A stretch of 64,000 bases of DNA. It comes from Lachnospiraceae bacterium. Its GTDB lineage: Bacteria; Bacillota; Clostridia; Lachnospirales; Lachnospiraceae. Location of the stretch: the NCBI GenBank assembly GCA_030531165.1, contig JAUNOI010000003.1, positions 21,196 through 85,195 on the forward strand, read 5' to 3'. This document shows positions 26,588 to 36,039 of the stretch, one piece after another. Under the pieces are notes generated by a model. It had not been told where the DNA came from and ran no database searches. It saw only the letters and a list, made by a program, of their open reading frames with translations. The translations under genes and the position numbers were made by a program. Position 1 is the stretch's first letter, and every line of letters starts with the position of its first letter.

Positions 26588-27286
26588 ATGAAAAAAGAAA
26601 ATTTATTGTATCAGTTGGATTGTTTTAAAGGCGTTGGAGAGGAATCGCTTGATATTTTATGGAAGGAAGGCAGATTGGAAAACTACAAGAAGAATCAGAT
26701 GATCTTGCGTGCCAAAGAATCCATTCCGAATATTTATGTGCAGATTTCCGGAAAATCCATCATCTATAATCTGACGCATTTAGGTAAAAGAAAGATTTTA
26801 TTCGTATTTGGGAGAGGCGCATTGTTGAATGAGCATGTGTTTCATAATCGTGACGCTTCCTTTTATTGTGAGACAATTGAAAAAAGTACGGTGTTTGCAG
26901 TTTCGTCTGAGGTATTTATTCGATGCATGAAAGATGACTTCTTATTGACAAAGGCGGTATTGGATGCGCAGGAGCGGAAGATGTGGCGCCTCGGACATCA
27001 GTTGAAGAATACCGTTGGAAGTATCTATATGGAACGGAAGATGGCGGCAAAACTGTGGAAACTGGCGCGGGATTTTGGAATTGAGAGAGTGGAAGGGATT
27101 GAGATTGACATGAATATGACGATTACATTCCTTGCAGATATGCTTGGTGCGCCGAGAGAGACGACATCGAAGACGTGTAAAGTTTTGACGGATTATGGAT
27201 TGATTTCAATGAAAAAACGGAGAATTACGATCGTAAATCCAGAAAGAATGTCCCATTTTTATAAGACTGGAGAGATTTTATCATAG
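26588..27286 (+). CDS. Crp/Fnr family transcriptional regulator
   Basis: A 232-residue regulator with an N-terminal cyclic-nucleotide-like sensor barrel and a C-terminal helix-turn-helix (ITFLADMLGAPRETTSKTCKVLTDYGLISMKKRRITI). There is no N-terminal Fnr Cys cluster, so the signal is unknown. It sits directly before asrABC, and a palindrome of the Crp/Fnr type lies in front of asrA, so control of sulfite reduction is a good inference. The start codon has only a weak AGAG site and depends on the upstream gene. Confidence 0.9.
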   Translation: MKKENLLYQLDCFKGVGEESLDILWKEGRLENYKKNQMILRAKESIPNIYVQISGKSIIYNLTHLGKRKILFVFGRGALLNEHVFHNRDASFYCETIEKSTVFAVSSEVFIRCMKDDFLLTKAVLDAQERKMWRLGHQLKNTVGSIYMERKMAAKLWKLARDFGIERVEGIEIDMNMTITFLADMLGAPRETTSKTCKVLTDYGLISMKKRRITIVNPERMSHFYKTGEILS

Positions 27287-27377
27287 AACAGCCCGAATAG
27301 AGAAGGTTTCTATATGATAGAAAATATTTATTGATCAATAGTAAAAATATAAAAAATTTAATAGATGTAAGAAATGA

Positions 27378-27423
27378 TTCTGTGACCTATGTCACAGAAT
27401 TTTTTTTATGAGATTGATATAAT
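27378..27423 (+). promoter_or_regulatory. Crp/Fnr-type palindrome and -10 element of the asr promoter
   Basis: A perfect palindrome (TTCTGTGAC-CTAT-GTCACAGAA, 27378-27399) fits TGTGA-N6-TCACA. A -10 TATAAT is at 27418-27423, putting the palindrome centre (27388.5) about 41.5 bases upstream of the expected start, the class II activator position. No -35 is visible, as expected for activated promoters. The T run after the palindrome means it could also be an intrinsic terminator of the regulator gene; it may do both. Confidence 0.65.
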
Positions 27424-27477
27424 ATTATCAACATGGAAATAGTAGATGGCAGATTGCTGTCAGGGAAGGAGTTATTT

Positions 27478-28473
27478 ATGGGAGTTCAATTATCAAAAGC
27501 GGAAGCGGCGCAAAAGTTTGAGCAGTGGACGAAACAATATGATGTGTATGCTCCAATGCTGATGGAAGGGGAGGGGTGTTTTTCTGATATGGATGTGATC
27601 CGGTACGGAAAAGTTTCCTCTCTGGACGATATTGTATGGGACAAAAAGTCCGATTATTCTTTTAAGGAGATGTTACTGGCAATTAACGAAACTTTATTCT
27701 ATTTTACGGAAGATCAGACAACTGTACCGAAAGGGCCGGAAAAGGATCTTCTGATCTTCCTGCGTTCGTGTGATCTTCATGCAGTTAAAAGACTCGATGA
27801 TATTTATTTAAAAAATGGATTTGAAGATTTCTACTATGCGAGAGTTAGAGAACGTGCAAAATTCATCTTAATGGGTTGTGAGACGAGTTGTAAATCTGGT
27901 TTCTGTGTCAGCATGGGAACGAATTGGTCTGATAATTATGATGCCTATATCAAGTTAGATGGCGATCAGGTGTATGCCGATATTCGATGTGAAGAGCTAC
28001 AGGGGTTTGCCGAAGGCGGAACAGATGCTGAAATAATCCCTGATTATGTAACGGAAAATATCGAAAAAGTCACACTGCCAAAGAAACTTTCGAATGAAAG
28101 TTTTACAAAGGAAATCTGGCAGGAATATGGAGACCGCTGTATTACATGCGGGCGATGCAATTTTGCGTGTCCGACCTGTACCTGTTTTACGATGCAGGAC
28201 ATTTTTTATAAGGATAATGCGAAAGTTGGAGAAAGAAGAAGAGTCTGGGCTTCCTGTCAGGTAGATGGATACGATGAAATCGCCGGAGGTATCGGATTCC
28301 GCAAGACAAAAGGTGATCGTGTTCGATTTAAAGTGATGCATAAGATCTATGATTACGAAAAGCGTTTTGGATATCCGATGTGCGTTGGATGCGGACGATG
28401 CGACGATATCTGTCCGGAATACATTTCTTATTCGAATTTGATCAATCGATTAGCAAAGGAGGAGAATGAATAA
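27478..28473 (+). CDS. asrA: Anaerobic sulfite reductase subunit A
   Basis: A 331-residue ferredoxin-like electron-transfer subunit of the AsrABC dissimilatory-type sulfite reductase that makes sulfide from sulfite. Its C-terminal half holds two [4Fe-4S] motifs, CITCGRCNFACPTCTC and CVGCGRCDDICPEYI. GAAGGAG and TTATTT precede the ATG at 27478; an upstream in-frame ATG at 27433 would be at the very start of the predicted transcript. It overlaps asrB by one base. Confidence 0.95.
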   Translation: MGVQLSKAEAAQKFEQWTKQYDVYAPMLMEGEGCFSDMDVIRYGKVSSLDDIVWDKKSDYSFKEMLLAINETLFYFTEDQTTVPKGPEKDLLIFLRSCDLHAVKRLDDIYLKNGFEDFYYARVRERAKFILMGCETSCKSGFCVSMGTNWSDNYDAYIKLDGDQVYADIRCEELQGFAEGGTDAEIIPDYVTENIEKVTLPKKLSNESFTKEIWQEYGDRCITCGRCNFACPTCTCFTMQDIFYKDNAKVGERRRVWASCQVDGYDEIAGGIGFRKTKGDRVRFKVMHKIYDYEKRFGYPMCVGCGRCDDICPEYISYSNLINRLAKEENE

Positions 28474-29264
28474 TGAAAAATGAATACATTCCTCAATTGT
28501 CAACTATTAAAAAAGTAGTAAAACATACCGATTTGGAATATACCTTCACGATGGAATATGAAGGTGATGTAAAACCGGGGCAGTTTTTTGAAGTGTCGAT
28601 TCCGAAATATGGTGAAGCTCCGATTTCGGTCAGCGGAATTGATGATGGCACGGTTGATTTTACGATTCGTCGTGTTGGAAAAGTAACGAATGAAATTTTT
28701 GAAAATTATGTGGGGGACTCATTCTTTATCCGGGGACCGTATGGAAATGGATTTGATGTGAATCATTATAAAGGTAAAGAAGTCGTGATCATCGCAGGTG
28801 GAACCGGACTTTCGCCGGTACGAGGCGTTGTGAATTATTTTGCGGATCATGCAGACGAAACGGTCAGTACGACTCTGATTGCCGGTTTCAAATCTCCGAA
28901 GGATGTTCTGTTTAAAGCGGATTTTAAAGAATGGAATGAGAAGATCAACGTGATCAAAACGGTTGACGGAGCCCCGGAAGGATATGAAGGACCAGTTGGT
29001 ATGGTAACGAAATATATCCCGGATCTGAAGTTTGAAAATATTGAAAATACAGCATTTATCTGTGTCGGACCTCCGATCATGATCAAATTTACGATTATGG
29101 AAATCCAGAAATTAGGAGTACCGGATGAGAATATCTGGATCTCACATGAAAGAAAGATGTGCTGTGGACTTGGAAAATGCGGTCACTGCAAGATCGGTTC
29201 TACCTATATCTGCCTGGATGGACCTGTATTTAACTATGTAGACGGCAAAGAACTGATTGATTAG
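28473..29264 (+). CDS. asrB: Anaerobic sulfite reductase subunit B
   Basis: A 263-residue NAD(P)H-dependent flavin reductase subunit. FAD site (FFEVSIPKYGEAPISVSG), the NAD(P) loop (IIAGGTGLSPVRGVVN), and a C-terminal Cys cluster for a [2Fe-2S] centre (CCGLGKCGHCKIGSTYICLDGPVF). It passes electrons from NAD(P)H through AsrA to AsrC. Coupled to asrA by ATGA overlap. Confidence 0.96.
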   Translation: MKNEYIPQLSTIKKVVKHTDLEYTFTMEYEGDVKPGQFFEVSIPKYGEAPISVSGIDDGTVDFTIRRVGKVTNEIFENYVGDSFFIRGPYGNGFDVNHYKGKEVVIIAGGTGLSPVRGVVNYFADHADETVSTTLIAGFKSPKDVLFKADFKEWNEKINVIKTVDGAPEGYEGPVGMVTKYIPDLKFENIENTAFICVGPPIMIKFTIMEIQKLGVPDENIWISHERKMCCGLGKCGHCKIGSTYICLDGPVFNYVDGKELID

Positions 29265-29275
29265 GAGGTGTCAGT

Positions 29276-30250
29276 ATGGGATTAGATATTAATACAAAAA
29301 AATTAAAGAAAAATGCATTCCGCGTATCAAAAGTCCGTGGGATCGGAGCTTCTCGTATTCGTGTGCCGGGTGGATATCTGAATGCAGAAGTACTCGGAAT
29401 GGTGCAGGAAATTGCGCAGGAATACGGAAATGGTTATGTCCATCTGACAACCCGTCAGGGATTTGAGATTGAAGGCATCCGCTATGAAGATATGGATGCG
29501 ATCAATAAAAAATTACAGCCGATCATCGAATTGCTGGAAATTAACCAGAAAGATCCTGATACGGGTTATCCGGCTTCCGGAACGAGAAATATCAGCGCAT
29601 GTATCGGGAATAATGTCTGTCCTTTTGCAAATTATAATACTGCGGAGCTTGCAAAACGGATTGAGAAAGAAGTATTTCCCAACGACCTGCATTTTAAGAT
29701 CGCATGTACTGGATGTTCGAATGACTGCGCGAAGGCGAGAATGCACGATTTCGGCATTATCGGTATGACAATGCCGCAGTATGATCCGAGTCGCTGCGTC
29801 GCATGCCAGGCATGTATCAAAGGCTGTAAGCAATTGTCTGTAGATGCATTAAGATTAGAAAATTATAAGATCGTACGAGATGAGGAGAAATGCATCGGAT
29901 GTGGCGTTTGCGTAACAAAATGCCCGACAAGAGCGTTGACGAGAAGCAAAAAGAAATACTATAAACTTGCGATCATGGGAAGAACCGGTAAGAAAAATCC
30001 GCGTCTCGGAGAGGATTTCCTTGTCTGGGCAGATGCGGATAATATTATTAAGATCATCAAGAATACGTACAAATTCGTGGAGGAATATATTTCTCCGGAT
30101 GCGCCCGCAAGAAAAGAACACATTGGATATATTATTGACCGTGTTGGATTTGAAGAATATAAAAAATGGGCATTGGACGGTGTAGACTTGATGCCTGAAA
30201 CGATTATGAAAGAATGCGTATATTGGAATGGCATTCATTTCAAACGATAA
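29276..30250 (+). CDS. asrC: Anaerobic sulfite reductase subunit C (siroheme)
   Basis: A 324-residue siroheme and [4Fe-4S] catalytic subunit. The siroheme-cluster cysteines are in CIGNNVC..N and CTGCSNDCAKA; a ferredoxin-like insert (CVACQACIKGCKQL and CIGCGVCVTKCPTRAL) follows. It completes sulfite reduction to sulfide. Ends 15 bases before the molybdoenzyme gene, so transcription very likely continues. Confidence 0.97.
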   Translation: MGLDINTKKLKKNAFRVSKVRGIGASRIRVPGGYLNAEVLGMVQEIAQEYGNGYVHLTTRQGFEIEGIRYEDMDAINKKLQPIIELLEINQKDPDTGYPASGTRNISACIGNNVCPFANYNTAELAKRIEKEVFPNDLHFKIACTGCSNDCAKARMHDFGIIGMTMPQYDPSRCVACQACIKGCKQLSVDALRLENYKIVRDEEKCIGCGVCVTKCPTRALTRSKKKYYKLAIMGRTGKKNPRLGEDFLVWADADNIIKIIKNTYKFVEEYISPDAPARKEHIGYIIDRVGFEEYKKWALDGVDLMPETIMKECVYWNGIHFKR

Positions 30251-30265
30251 TGAAGGGAGAAGAGG

Positions 30266-32350
30266 ATGAAGAAAATACAATCGACCTGTAATTATTGTGC
30301 CATCGACTGTAACCTGGATTTTTATGTGGAAGATAATAAGATCGTGAAGACGGTCCCGACAAAGGGATATCCGGTCAATGACGGATTTAGTTGTATTAAA
30401 GGATTGTCCCTAAGCAAACAGCAGACGACGGTAAAACCGAATGCGCTTCCGAAAATTCGACAAAAAGATGGCAGTTTTAAAGAAGTACCGTGGGACGAGG
30501 CATTTACTCATGTGGCTTCGGAATTAAAGCGGATTCAGGATCAGTATGGAACGGAAAGTGTTGCGGGTATTAGTACGGGGCAGCTGACATTGGAAGAATT
30601 TGCGATTTTCGGACATGTGATGCGGAATTATTTACAGACAAACGTAGACGGCAATACGCGCCTTTGCATGGCGACTGCTGTTGTGGCGCATAAACAGAGC
30701 TATGGATTTGATGCACCGGGATATACGCTAAATGACCTGGAGTTATCCGATACACTTGTATTTATCGGAGCGAATCCTGTTGTTGCACATCCAATCGTAT
30801 GGGGCAGAGTCCGTCAGAATCAAGTGCCGGGCCATAAGATCATCGTGATCGACCCGAGAAAATCGGAAACGGCGATGAATGCGGATTATCATTACGAATT
30901 AAAACCGAGAACGGATTTGTTATTGCTCTATACGGTGGCGAATTTGTTGATTGAAAAAAATTATCTGGATCATAAATTCATCGAAGAACATACGGAACGG
31001 TTTGACGAATTTAAGGAATTTGTGAAATCCTATACACTGGAACGCGGTGCCAGAGGAACTGGATTGACTGAGGAACAGATCTTAGAGTTTGTTGAGATGA
31101 TCCATAGCGGAAAAAGGGTTTCGTTCTGGTGGACCATGGGCGTCAATCAGGGATATGAAGCGGTCCGTACTGCGCAGGCGATCATTAATATTGCATTGAT
31201 GACAGGTAACATCGGTAAACCAGGAACCGGGGCTAATTCAATTACCGGACAATGCAATGCGATGGGTTCCCGTGCGTTCAGTAATACAGCTGTATTTTTC
31301 GGCGGCGGGGATTTTACGAATCCTGCAAGAAGAAAACGGATCTCCGAAGTACTCGGTATTCCGGATGAGATGCTGGCAAAGAAACCGACCGCAACGTACA
31401 ATCAGATCATCGAAGGCATCAATGAAGGAAAGATCAAAGGACTTTGGATTTTATGCACAAATCCAAGGCACAGCTGGACGAATAACGAGACATTTGCAAG
31501 TGCTGCAAAGAAGCTGGAATTATTTGTCGTTCAGGATATTTACGATACGATTGAAAGCGCCGAAGATTGCACCGTATATTTCCCTGTTGTTCCGGGAATA
31601 AAAAAAGAGGGTACGTATGTGAATCTGGAAAGACGTCTTTCCGCAATACGGCCGGTATTAAAGAGAGAGGAAAATGAGATTTCCGATTACGAAGCTGTCT
31701 TAGGTGTTGGAAAAGCACTCGGTATGGGAGACGCCCTAAAAGGATGGGAGACGCCGAAAGACTGCTTTAACCTGATGCGGGAATGTTCGAGAAATATGCC
31801 TTGTGATTTTACGGGTATTACATGGAAAGCCTTAGAAGAGTCCCACGGAATCCAGTGGCCGTATCCGGAAGGAAAAGAAGAAGAAAATAAGGAAGAACAG
31901 CGGAGATTATACGGTGACGGACAGTTCTTTACGCCTTCCAAAAAAGCACAGTTCATGTTTGAAGAGGTATCGGAAAATCCATATCCGCAGACGGAAGAAT
32001 TCCCATATGTTTTCAATACGGGACGAGGTTCCGTTGGACAGTGGCATACCCAGAGTCGTACGAAAGAGGTCAAATTCGTCGAAGATGTATCGGCTAAGAA
32101 GGCATATCTGTATATGAATGAAAAACTTGCCAAGGAACATGATATTCACTGGATGGATGAAATTAAGGTATATTCCATTAATGGACAAAATGCAGTATTT
32201 GCCGTAAAGACGACGGATCAGGTGCCATATGACCAGCTGTATGCTCCGATTCACTATATAGAATGCAACAAGCTGACGCCTTCGAATTACGATCCTTATT
32301 CTAAGGAACCGAATTATAAGGGTGCAACCGTCCGCTTTGAAAAATGTTAG
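30266..32350 (+). CDS. narB: Molybdopterin oxidoreductase, nitrate-reductase-like (NarB/Nas family)
   Basis: A 694-residue catalytic molybdoenzyme. Cys8, Cys11, Cys15 and Cys43 give the CxxC-x3-C-x27-C [4Fe-4S] motif at the N-terminus. The molybdenum ligand is probably Cys134 in GNTRLCMATAV, as in assimilatory and periplasmic nitrate reductases, while formate dehydrogenases use Sec or Cys in another context. No twin-arginine signal is present, so it acts in the cytoplasm. The following Fe-S and FAD proteins are plausible electron donors. A nitrate reductase fits best (gene order recalls the nar cluster of Clostridium perfringens, from memory), but a different oxyanion cannot be excluded. Confidence 0.8.
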   Translation: MKKIQSTCNYCAIDCNLDFYVEDNKIVKTVPTKGYPVNDGFSCIKGLSLSKQQTTVKPNALPKIRQKDGSFKEVPWDEAFTHVASELKRIQDQYGTESVAGISTGQLTLEEFAIFGHVMRNYLQTNVDGNTRLCMATAVVAHKQSYGFDAPGYTLNDLELSDTLVFIGANPVVAHPIVWGRVRQNQVPGHKIIVIDPRKSETAMNADYHYELKPRTDLLLLYTVANLLIEKNYLDHKFIEEHTERFDEFKEFVKSYTLERGARGTGLTEEQILEFVEMIHSGKRVSFWWTMGVNQGYEAVRTAQAIINIALMTGNIGKPGTGANSITGQCNAMGSRAFSNTAVFFGGGDFTNPARRKRISEVLGIPDEMLAKKPTATYNQIIEGINEGKIKGLWILCTNPRHSWTNNETFASAAKKLELFVVQDIYDTIESAEDCTVYFPVVPGIKKEGTYVNLERRLSAIRPVLKREENEISDYEAVLGVGKALGMGDALKGWETPKDCFNLMRECSRNMPCDFTGITWKALEESHGIQWPYPEGKEEENKEEQRRLYGDGQFFTPSKKAQFMFEEVSENPYPQTEEFPYVFNTGRGSVGQWHTQSRTKEVKFVEDVSAKKAYLYMNEKLAKEHDIHWMDEIKVYSINGQNAVFAVKTTDQVPYDQLYAPIHYIECNKLTPSNYDPYSKEPNYKGATVRFEKC

Positions 32351-32359
32351 GAGGCTCTT

Positions 32360-32782
32360 ATGTATCGAATTAAAATAGACCGCAGCCGCTGCATCGGGTG
32401 TCTGACCTGCGTTACCGCATGTATCGTCAGCCATGAAACCGAAAGCGGAGATGCGAGAAACCGCGTAGTCATCGACAGTGAGACGAAACCGGCACCGATC
32501 TTCTGCCGGCACTGTGAACGTCCGGAATGTACGTATACGTGCATGACCGGAGCGATGAAGAAAAATCCGGAAACCGGATATGTCGAATATGATAAAGATC
32601 ATTGTGCAAGCTGCTATATGTGTATTATGTCCTGTCCATACGGCATTTTAAAATACGACAGCATTAAGCATGAAGAAATCATGAAATGTAATATGTGTGT
32701 TCACCGCAGTGAGGATGGAACCGGAAATCCGATGTGCGTGGAGAAATGTCCGATGAATGCGATTACGGTTGAGGAGGTATAA
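32360..32782 (+). CDS. Four-cluster ferredoxin-like subunit
   Basis: A 140-residue electron-transfer protein with four [4Fe-4S] motifs: CIGCLTCVTACIV, CRHCERPECTYTC, CASCYMCIMSCPYG and CNMCVHRS..CVEKCPMNAI. This arrangement is that of the beta-type subunits (DmsB/HycB-like) that pair with molybdoenzymes. It starts nine bases after the molybdoenzyme gene, so it is most probably its partner. Confidence 0.92.
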   Translation: MYRIKIDRSRCIGCLTCVTACIVSHETESGDARNRVVIDSETKPAPIFCRHCERPECTYTCMTGAMKKNPETGYVEYDKDHCASCYMCIMSCPYGILKYDSIKHEEIMKCNMCVHRSEDGTGNPMCVEKCPMNAITVEEV

Positions 32783-32783
32783 G

Positions 32784-34016
32784 ATGAGATATGTTGTATT
32801 AGGCTCTTCAGCAGCAGGAGTAAATGGCGTCAGGGAATTACGAAAATTAGATAAAGCGTGTGAGATTATACTGATTTCTAAGGATGAAGATATCTATTCC
32901 CGCTGCATTCTGCATAAGTATTTATGCGGGGAAAGGGATAAAAAAGGAATCAGCTTTGTTGAGGAGAATTTTGCTGAACTTTATAATGTAAACTGGATCA
33001 AAGGAAAGGCCTGTACCGGACTAAAGGCGGATGAAAAGGTCGTAATTTTAGAAGATGGAGAGACCATCTCTTACGACAAATTGCTGATCGCAACCGGTTC
33101 CCATAGCTTTATTCCGCCGATAAAAGGTCTGAAAGAGGCAAAAAATGCAATTGGTTTCCGTAATATTGATGATATCGAGGTATTAAAAGAAGTTGGAAAG
33201 ACAGGTAAGCATATCATTGTTATGGGTTCGGGTCTCGTCGGAATCGATTGCGCGACCGGATTTCTTGAAATGGGTGTCAAAGTAACGCTCGTCGATATGG
33301 CAGGATGGCTGCTGAACAAGCAGCTGGATAAACGTGCGGCACAGACATATATTGACGCATTTTACGAAAGAGGCATCGATCAGTATTATGGTGTCGGCGT
33401 TTCCGAAGTGATTTTAAATGATGATCAGATGATTATAGAAGTGATTTTGACTGATGGAACACATCTGCCGTGTGATTATATGGTTCTAACAGCGGGCGTC
33501 CGTGCAAATATTGAATTTCTGGAGGGATCGGGAATCGAAGTGAGCCGTTTTGGCCTTGTTTATGACGAAACCGGAAAAACGAGCGATGACAATGTTTATG
33601 GTGCCGGTGATGTATCGGGGACGAGTCCGATCTGGCCGGTTGCGGTAAAAGAAGGCATAGTTGCAGCAAGCAATATGGCAGGCATACCGAGAAAGATGAC
33701 GGATTTTTTTGCAAGCAAATCGACGATGAGTTTCCTGGGCATTCATAGCATGTCTCTCGGCGATGTTCATCCGGAAGATGATTCCTATACGGTAGAGATC
33801 AAAGAGACAAAAGACTTTTACAAGAAGATTGTTCATAAAGGCGGAAAGATCACAGGTGCGCTTCTGCAAGGAGATTTGGCATACGGGGGTGTACTGCAGC
33901 AGCTGATTGCGCGTCAGATCGACATTACGAAAGTAAAGAAACCGATCTTCGATATCGATTATTCAGATTTCTTTCATATGAAGGATAATTTTGAATTCTT
34001 CTATGAAGAAAATTAG
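32784..34016 (+). CDS. NAD(P)H-dependent FAD oxidoreductase (rubredoxin-reductase-like)
   Basis: A 410-residue pyridine nucleotide-disulfide oxidoreductase family protein with FAD loop (VVLGSSAAGVNGVREL), NAD loop (VMGSGLVGIDCATGFLEMG) and the second FAD motif (VYGAGDVSGTSPIWPVA). No redox-active CxxC or CxxxxC is visible near the N-terminus, in line with NADH oxidase or rubredoxin reductase types. The likely role is to feed electrons from NAD(P)H to the preceding Fe-S subunit and molybdoenzyme. The ATG at 32784 follows GAGGAGGTATAAG, one base after the stop codon of the previous gene. Confidence 0.88.
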   Translation: MRYVVLGSSAAGVNGVRELRKLDKACEIILISKDEDIYSRCILHKYLCGERDKKGISFVEENFAELYNVNWIKGKACTGLKADEKVVILEDGETISYDKLLIATGSHSFIPPIKGLKEAKNAIGFRNIDDIEVLKEVGKTGKHIIVMGSGLVGIDCATGFLEMGVKVTLVDMAGWLLNKQLDKRAAQTYIDAFYERGIDQYYGVGVSEVILNDDQMIIEVILTDGTHLPCDYMVLTAGVRANIEFLEGSGIEVSRFGLVYDETGKTSDDNVYGAGDVSGTSPIWPVAVKEGIVAASNMAGIPRKMTDFFASKSTMSFLGIHSMSLGDVHPEDDSYTVEIKETKDFYKKIVHKGGKITGALLQGDLAYGGVLQQLIARQIDITKVKKPIFDIDYSDFFHMKDNFEFFYEEN

Positions 34017-34039
34017 AAAGAAATTTAGGAGGACAAAAT

Positions 34040-34969
34040 ATGGAAAGACTGGAAAGAATACCGGTTCCGGTGCTTCCTACATTTGTAGGAGCGTTAACGC
34101 TCAGCAACGTTTATTCAGGCATGGGTTATACATGGATCAGACATCTGACGATGTGGGCAGCAACGATCGTATTATTGTTATATATCGTGAAACTGGTCCG
34201 ATATCCGAAAACCTGTCTGAGCGAATATAAAACCGTTGTACCATGTAGTTTGTATGCGGGCTTTACGATGGTGACGATGATTCTCGGAAGTTATTATTTT
34301 GATTATGCGCCGGGATTTGGAAAAGCATTATGGAGTATCGGACTGGCAGTCCATGCGGTACATATTCTTATCTTTACATTCCGCAATGTTTTTAGAGAAA
34401 GAAACATCAATACCTTTGTACCGAGCTGGTTTGTGACGTATAATGGAATTATGGTAAGTTGTGTCGTGGGTGGTGCGATGAATGCGGGAAGTGTTTTAAA
34501 ATATGTGGTCTACTATGGAATCATTATTTACTTTATCATTATCCCAATTATGATCTGGAGACTGATCACGGTGGAAGTAAAACCACCGGTATATCATACG
34601 ATGGCGGTTGTACTCGCGCCATGTAGTTTGTGTGTGGTCAGCTATTTGAATGTGATTCCGGATCCAAATCAGACATTGCTGTATATTTTATATGCCTGTG
34701 TGCTGGTATCGCTGGCATTTATTATCATCAAACTGCCAAAATTCTTTTCTTTTCCTTTTGCACCGGGATTTGCGGGTATGACGTTCCCGATGGCAATCGG
34801 AATTGTAGCGACGAATAAGATGAGTGGATATTTGGCAGCGGTAGGAAAAGATTCTTTCGCTGCTATGACGGCACAGCTTGGAGGAATTCAGATTTATCTG
34901 ACGACGATGATTATTGGATTTGTTTTATTGAATTTCCTGATCATGGCGTTAAAAACTGAAAGGAAATAA
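34040..34969 (+). CDS. TDT family (TehA/SLAC1-like) anion transporter
   Basis: A 309-residue protein with about ten membrane segments resembling the tellurite-resistance/dicarboxylate transporter family (PVPVLPTFVGALTLSNVYSG, SFPFAPGFAGMTFPMAIG). Family members pass anions, among them nitrate and chloride (SLAC1), malate (Mae1) and sulfite (Ssu1). In this operon, downstream of sulfite and nitrate-type reductases, it is a candidate path for nitrate, nitrite or sulfite. I cannot decide which. Confidence 0.85.
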   Translation: MERLERIPVPVLPTFVGALTLSNVYSGMGYTWIRHLTMWAATIVLLLYIVKLVRYPKTCLSEYKTVVPCSLYAGFTMVTMILGSYYFDYAPGFGKALWSIGLAVHAVHILIFTFRNVFRERNINTFVPSWFVTYNGIMVSCVVGGAMNAGSVLKYVVYYGIIIYFIIIPIMIWRLITVEVKPPVYHTMAVVLAPCSLCVVSYLNVIPDPNQTLLYILYACVLVSLAFIIIKLPKFFSFPFAPGFAGMTFPMAIGIVATNKMSGYLAAVGKDSFAAMTAQLGGIQIYLTTMIIGFVLLNFLIMALKTERK

Positions 34970-34973
34970 TTGG

Positions 34974-35570
34974 ATGATAGCAGGATATATATTGACTGGC
35001 GGGAAAAATACACGAATGAATGGAGAGAAAAAACTTTTTTTGACCTATGATGAAATGCCATTTTATGCACATATTTTTCAGGCATTTCAAATCCTTCCTA
35101 AGACTTATCTGTCCGTTGAGGCAGAAGAACCCTATAAAGCGCTCAAAATTCCAATGGTACAAGATATCTATCCTGCGATCGGTCCACTTGGGGGCATTTA
35201 CTCCGGGCTGCTTCGGTGTCCGGAGGATGCGCTGTTTGTCACTGCATGTGATATGCCTTTGATAGACCAGGCTACAGTGAAGCTGGTGTGCAGGTATTAT
35301 TGGCAGCATCCTGGGAAAGTTACGGTCGTAAAGGCAGGAGGAAGGATTCATCCGCTGTTTGGGATCTATCCGAAATCGGTCCTGCTGCTGATCGGACGGA
35401 TGGTTGCTGAAAAAAATTATAAGGTGATGAATTTATTTACCGAAACGGATGTATCTGTGGTAGAATTAGAGCAGGAAAAAACGGTGAAGAACATCAATAC
35501 ACCAAGGGAATATGAACAATTAAAACATATTGTGAGGCAGAAGCATGGAACAGAAACTGAATCATTTTGA
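34974..35570 (+). CDS. mobA: Molybdenum cofactor guanylyltransferase
   Basis: A 198-residue nucleotidyltransferase that attaches GMP to the molybdenum cofactor to give MGD, the form used by nitrate reductases and formate dehydrogenases. Motifs: [19 protein letters not shown] (GTP loop), [17 protein letters not shown] and [12 protein letters not shown] (metal-binding Asp). It overlaps moaC by 26 bases and follows the transporter by four bases. Confidence 0.93.
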   Translation: MIAGYILTGGKNTRMNGEKKLFLTYDEMPFYAHIFQAFQILPKTYLSVEAEEPYKALKIPMVQDIYPAIGPLGGIYSGLLRCPEDALFVTACDMPLIDQATVKLVCRYYWQHPGKVTVVKAGGRIHPLFGIYPKSVLLLIGRMVAEKNYKVMNLFTETDVSVVELEQEKTVKNINTPREYEQLKHIVRQKHGTETESF

Positions 35571-36039
35571 TGGAAATGGAAACGCCGTTATGGTAGATGT
35601 GACGGAGAAGAAAATTACAAAGCGGACCGCAGTTGCTTCAGGGAAGATCAAAGTGAGTCCTGCGGTCATCGATGCTGTTATTCATGGAACATCGAAAAAG
35701 GGGGATGTACTTGGAGTTGCGCGGGTAGCAGGCATTATGGCGGTGAAGCAGACGCCGAATCTGATTCCCATGTGTCATACGCTTCTGATTCAGAAGTGTT
35801 CCGTTGATTTTGATGTGCACGAGGAAGCGTGTGAGATCATCTCGCTCTGTACTGTTCGATTGGAAGGAAAGACCGGTGTAGAGATGGAAGCATTGACTGG
35901 AGTTTCCATCTCGCTTTTGACGATCTACGATATGTGCAAGGCGATCGATAAGGCGATGGAGATTACGGATATTCATCTGGAATCCAAATCAGGCGGGAAA
36001 AGCGGTAATTATATAAGAGATGAAGGCAGGTCATTATGA
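35545..36039 (+). CDS. moaC: Cyclic pyranopterin monophosphate synthase
   Basis: A 164-residue enzyme that forms cyclic pyranopterin monophosphate from the MoaA product. Conserved: [28 protein letters not shown] (substrate-binding), [23 protein letters not shown] with the catalytic Asp, and KSGGKSGNY at the end. It overlaps moaA by four bases. Confidence 0.97.
   Translation: MEQKLNHFDGNGNAVMVDVTEKKITKRTAVASGKIKVSPAVIDAVIHGTSKKGDVLGVARVAGIMAVKQTPNLIPMCHTLLIQKCSVDFDVHEEACEIISLCTVRLEGKTGVEMEALTGVSISLLTIYDMCKAIDKAMEITDIHLESKSGGKSGNYIRDEGRSL

Noticed and set aside
27378-27406. The palindrome before asrA as solely a terminator
   Set aside because: It has a T tail but also stands at the exact activator distance from a TATAAT box and fits the Crp consensus, so both roles are kept open.
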